DNA of 44,463 bases from the NCBI GenBank assembly GCA_016291695.1, contig JAEEYG010000051.1:1-44463 (forward strand), in the 5' to 3' direction. A model generated the notes under the pieces. It ran no database searches and had not been told where the DNA came from. It worked only from the letters and a program-made list of their open reading frames with translations. The stretch comes from Clostridia bacterium. GTDB taxonomy: Bacteria; Bacillota; Clostridia; TANB77; UBA1234. Of this stretch, positions 44,183 to 44,463 are shown piece by piece (position 1 is the first letter of the stretch; each line of letters starts with the position of its first letter). The position numbers were made by a program, and so were the translations under genes.

Positions 44183-44463
44183 ATGAAAAACAAATTAACA
44201 ATGCTTGTTATTATTGATGGCTGGGGTATCAATGAAAAGGAAGAAGGAAATGCAGCTAAATTAGCGAACACTCCTAACCTAAGTAATCTGTTTAGTCAAT
44301 ACCCAAACTCAATAATACATACTTCTGGTTTAGACGTTGGACTTCCTGATGGTCAGATGGGTAACTCCGAAGTTGGACATATGAACATTGGCGCTGGAAG
44401 GATTGTTTATCAAGAATTAACCAGAATTACTAAATCGATTGAAGATGGAGATTTCTTTGAAAA
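44183..44463 (+). CDS. gpmI: 2,3-bisphosphoglycerate-independent phosphoglycerate mutase GpmI (5' part)
   Basis: Only the first 93 residues are in the window; the gene runs off the right edge. The metal-binding LVIIDGWG and the catalytic Ser segment [14 protein letters not shown] are present, identifying the manganese-dependent enzyme that converts 3- to 2-phosphoglycerate. AAGGGAGAG precedes the ATG at 44183. It continues the glycolytic block; enolase would be expected next. Confidence 0.97.
   Translation, partial: MKNKLTMLVIIDGWGINEKEEGNAAKLANTPNLSNLFSQYPNSIIHTSGLDVGLPDGQMGNSEVGHMNIGAGRIVYQELTRITKSIEDGDFFE

Overview
The window is a 44.5 kb stretch of a low-GC Bacillota genome, most likely an uncultured clostridial lineage. 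The evidence is AT-rich codon use, strong AGGAGG-type ribosome binding sites, U-tailed hairpin terminators, a SpoIID-family protein, SLH and BspA-type leucine-rich-repeat surface proteins, MutS2, and a large class A penicillin-binding protein. I see no rRNA, tRNA, CRISPR array, phage or transposase. The last gene (gpmI) is cut by the right edge.

Layout. 1-287: a foldback repeat next to the minus-strand GTPase gene ychF. 1.6-10.4 kb: a dense plus-strand run with a stand-alone Smr protein, a SpoIID-like protein, a ROK kinase, murB, yvcK, a glycogen debranching enzyme, ruvC and holA. 10.5-17.1 kb: an acyl-CoA synthetase and three poorly known proteins (one membrane-anchored TPR). 17.1-24.9 kb: uppP, folD, a minimal dprA, a class A PBP, pfkA and murD. 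25.0-29.0 kb: a small orphan gene, mutS2 on the minus strand, and an SPFH/zinc-ribbon protein. 29.1-33.6 kb: a very large secreted repeat protein and a secreted SLH protein. 33.6-34.0 kb: a 350-bp foldback repeat. 34.0-39.8 kb: a compact alaS, a BspA-type LRR protein and a secreted Ig-like protein with 31-residue repeats. 39.9 kb to the end: a glycolysis block gapA-tpiA-(membrane protein)-pgk-gpmI.

The genes share two themes: envelope building (MurB, MurD, UppP, PBP, SpoIID-like, SLH) with its metabolic coupling (YvcK), and carbon flow through glycogen and glycolysis (debranching enzyme, ROK kinase, PfkA, GapA, TpiA, Pgk, GpmI).

The most striking observation concerns the codon CGG. Reading about 13,700 codons by eye, I find it in frame only three times: once in ruvC and twice in the large surface-protein gene. 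At each of the three the reading frame breaks, and skipping the C so that the next codon is GGA (Gly) restores the expected protein. The three sites share CGGA(A/T)ATG. In ruvC the restored residue is the conserved Gly just after the catalytic-Asp segment, and restoration gives a normal 162-residue RuvC. In the surface gene, one restored Gly aligns with a Gly in an internal paralogous repeat. This suggests that CGG is not used as an arginine codon here and that CGGA is a +1 frameshift or quadruplet-decoding signal, possibly read by a tRNA-Gly with an enlarged anticodon loop. It is inferred from sequence alone; identical assembly errors or true pseudogenes remain alternatives.
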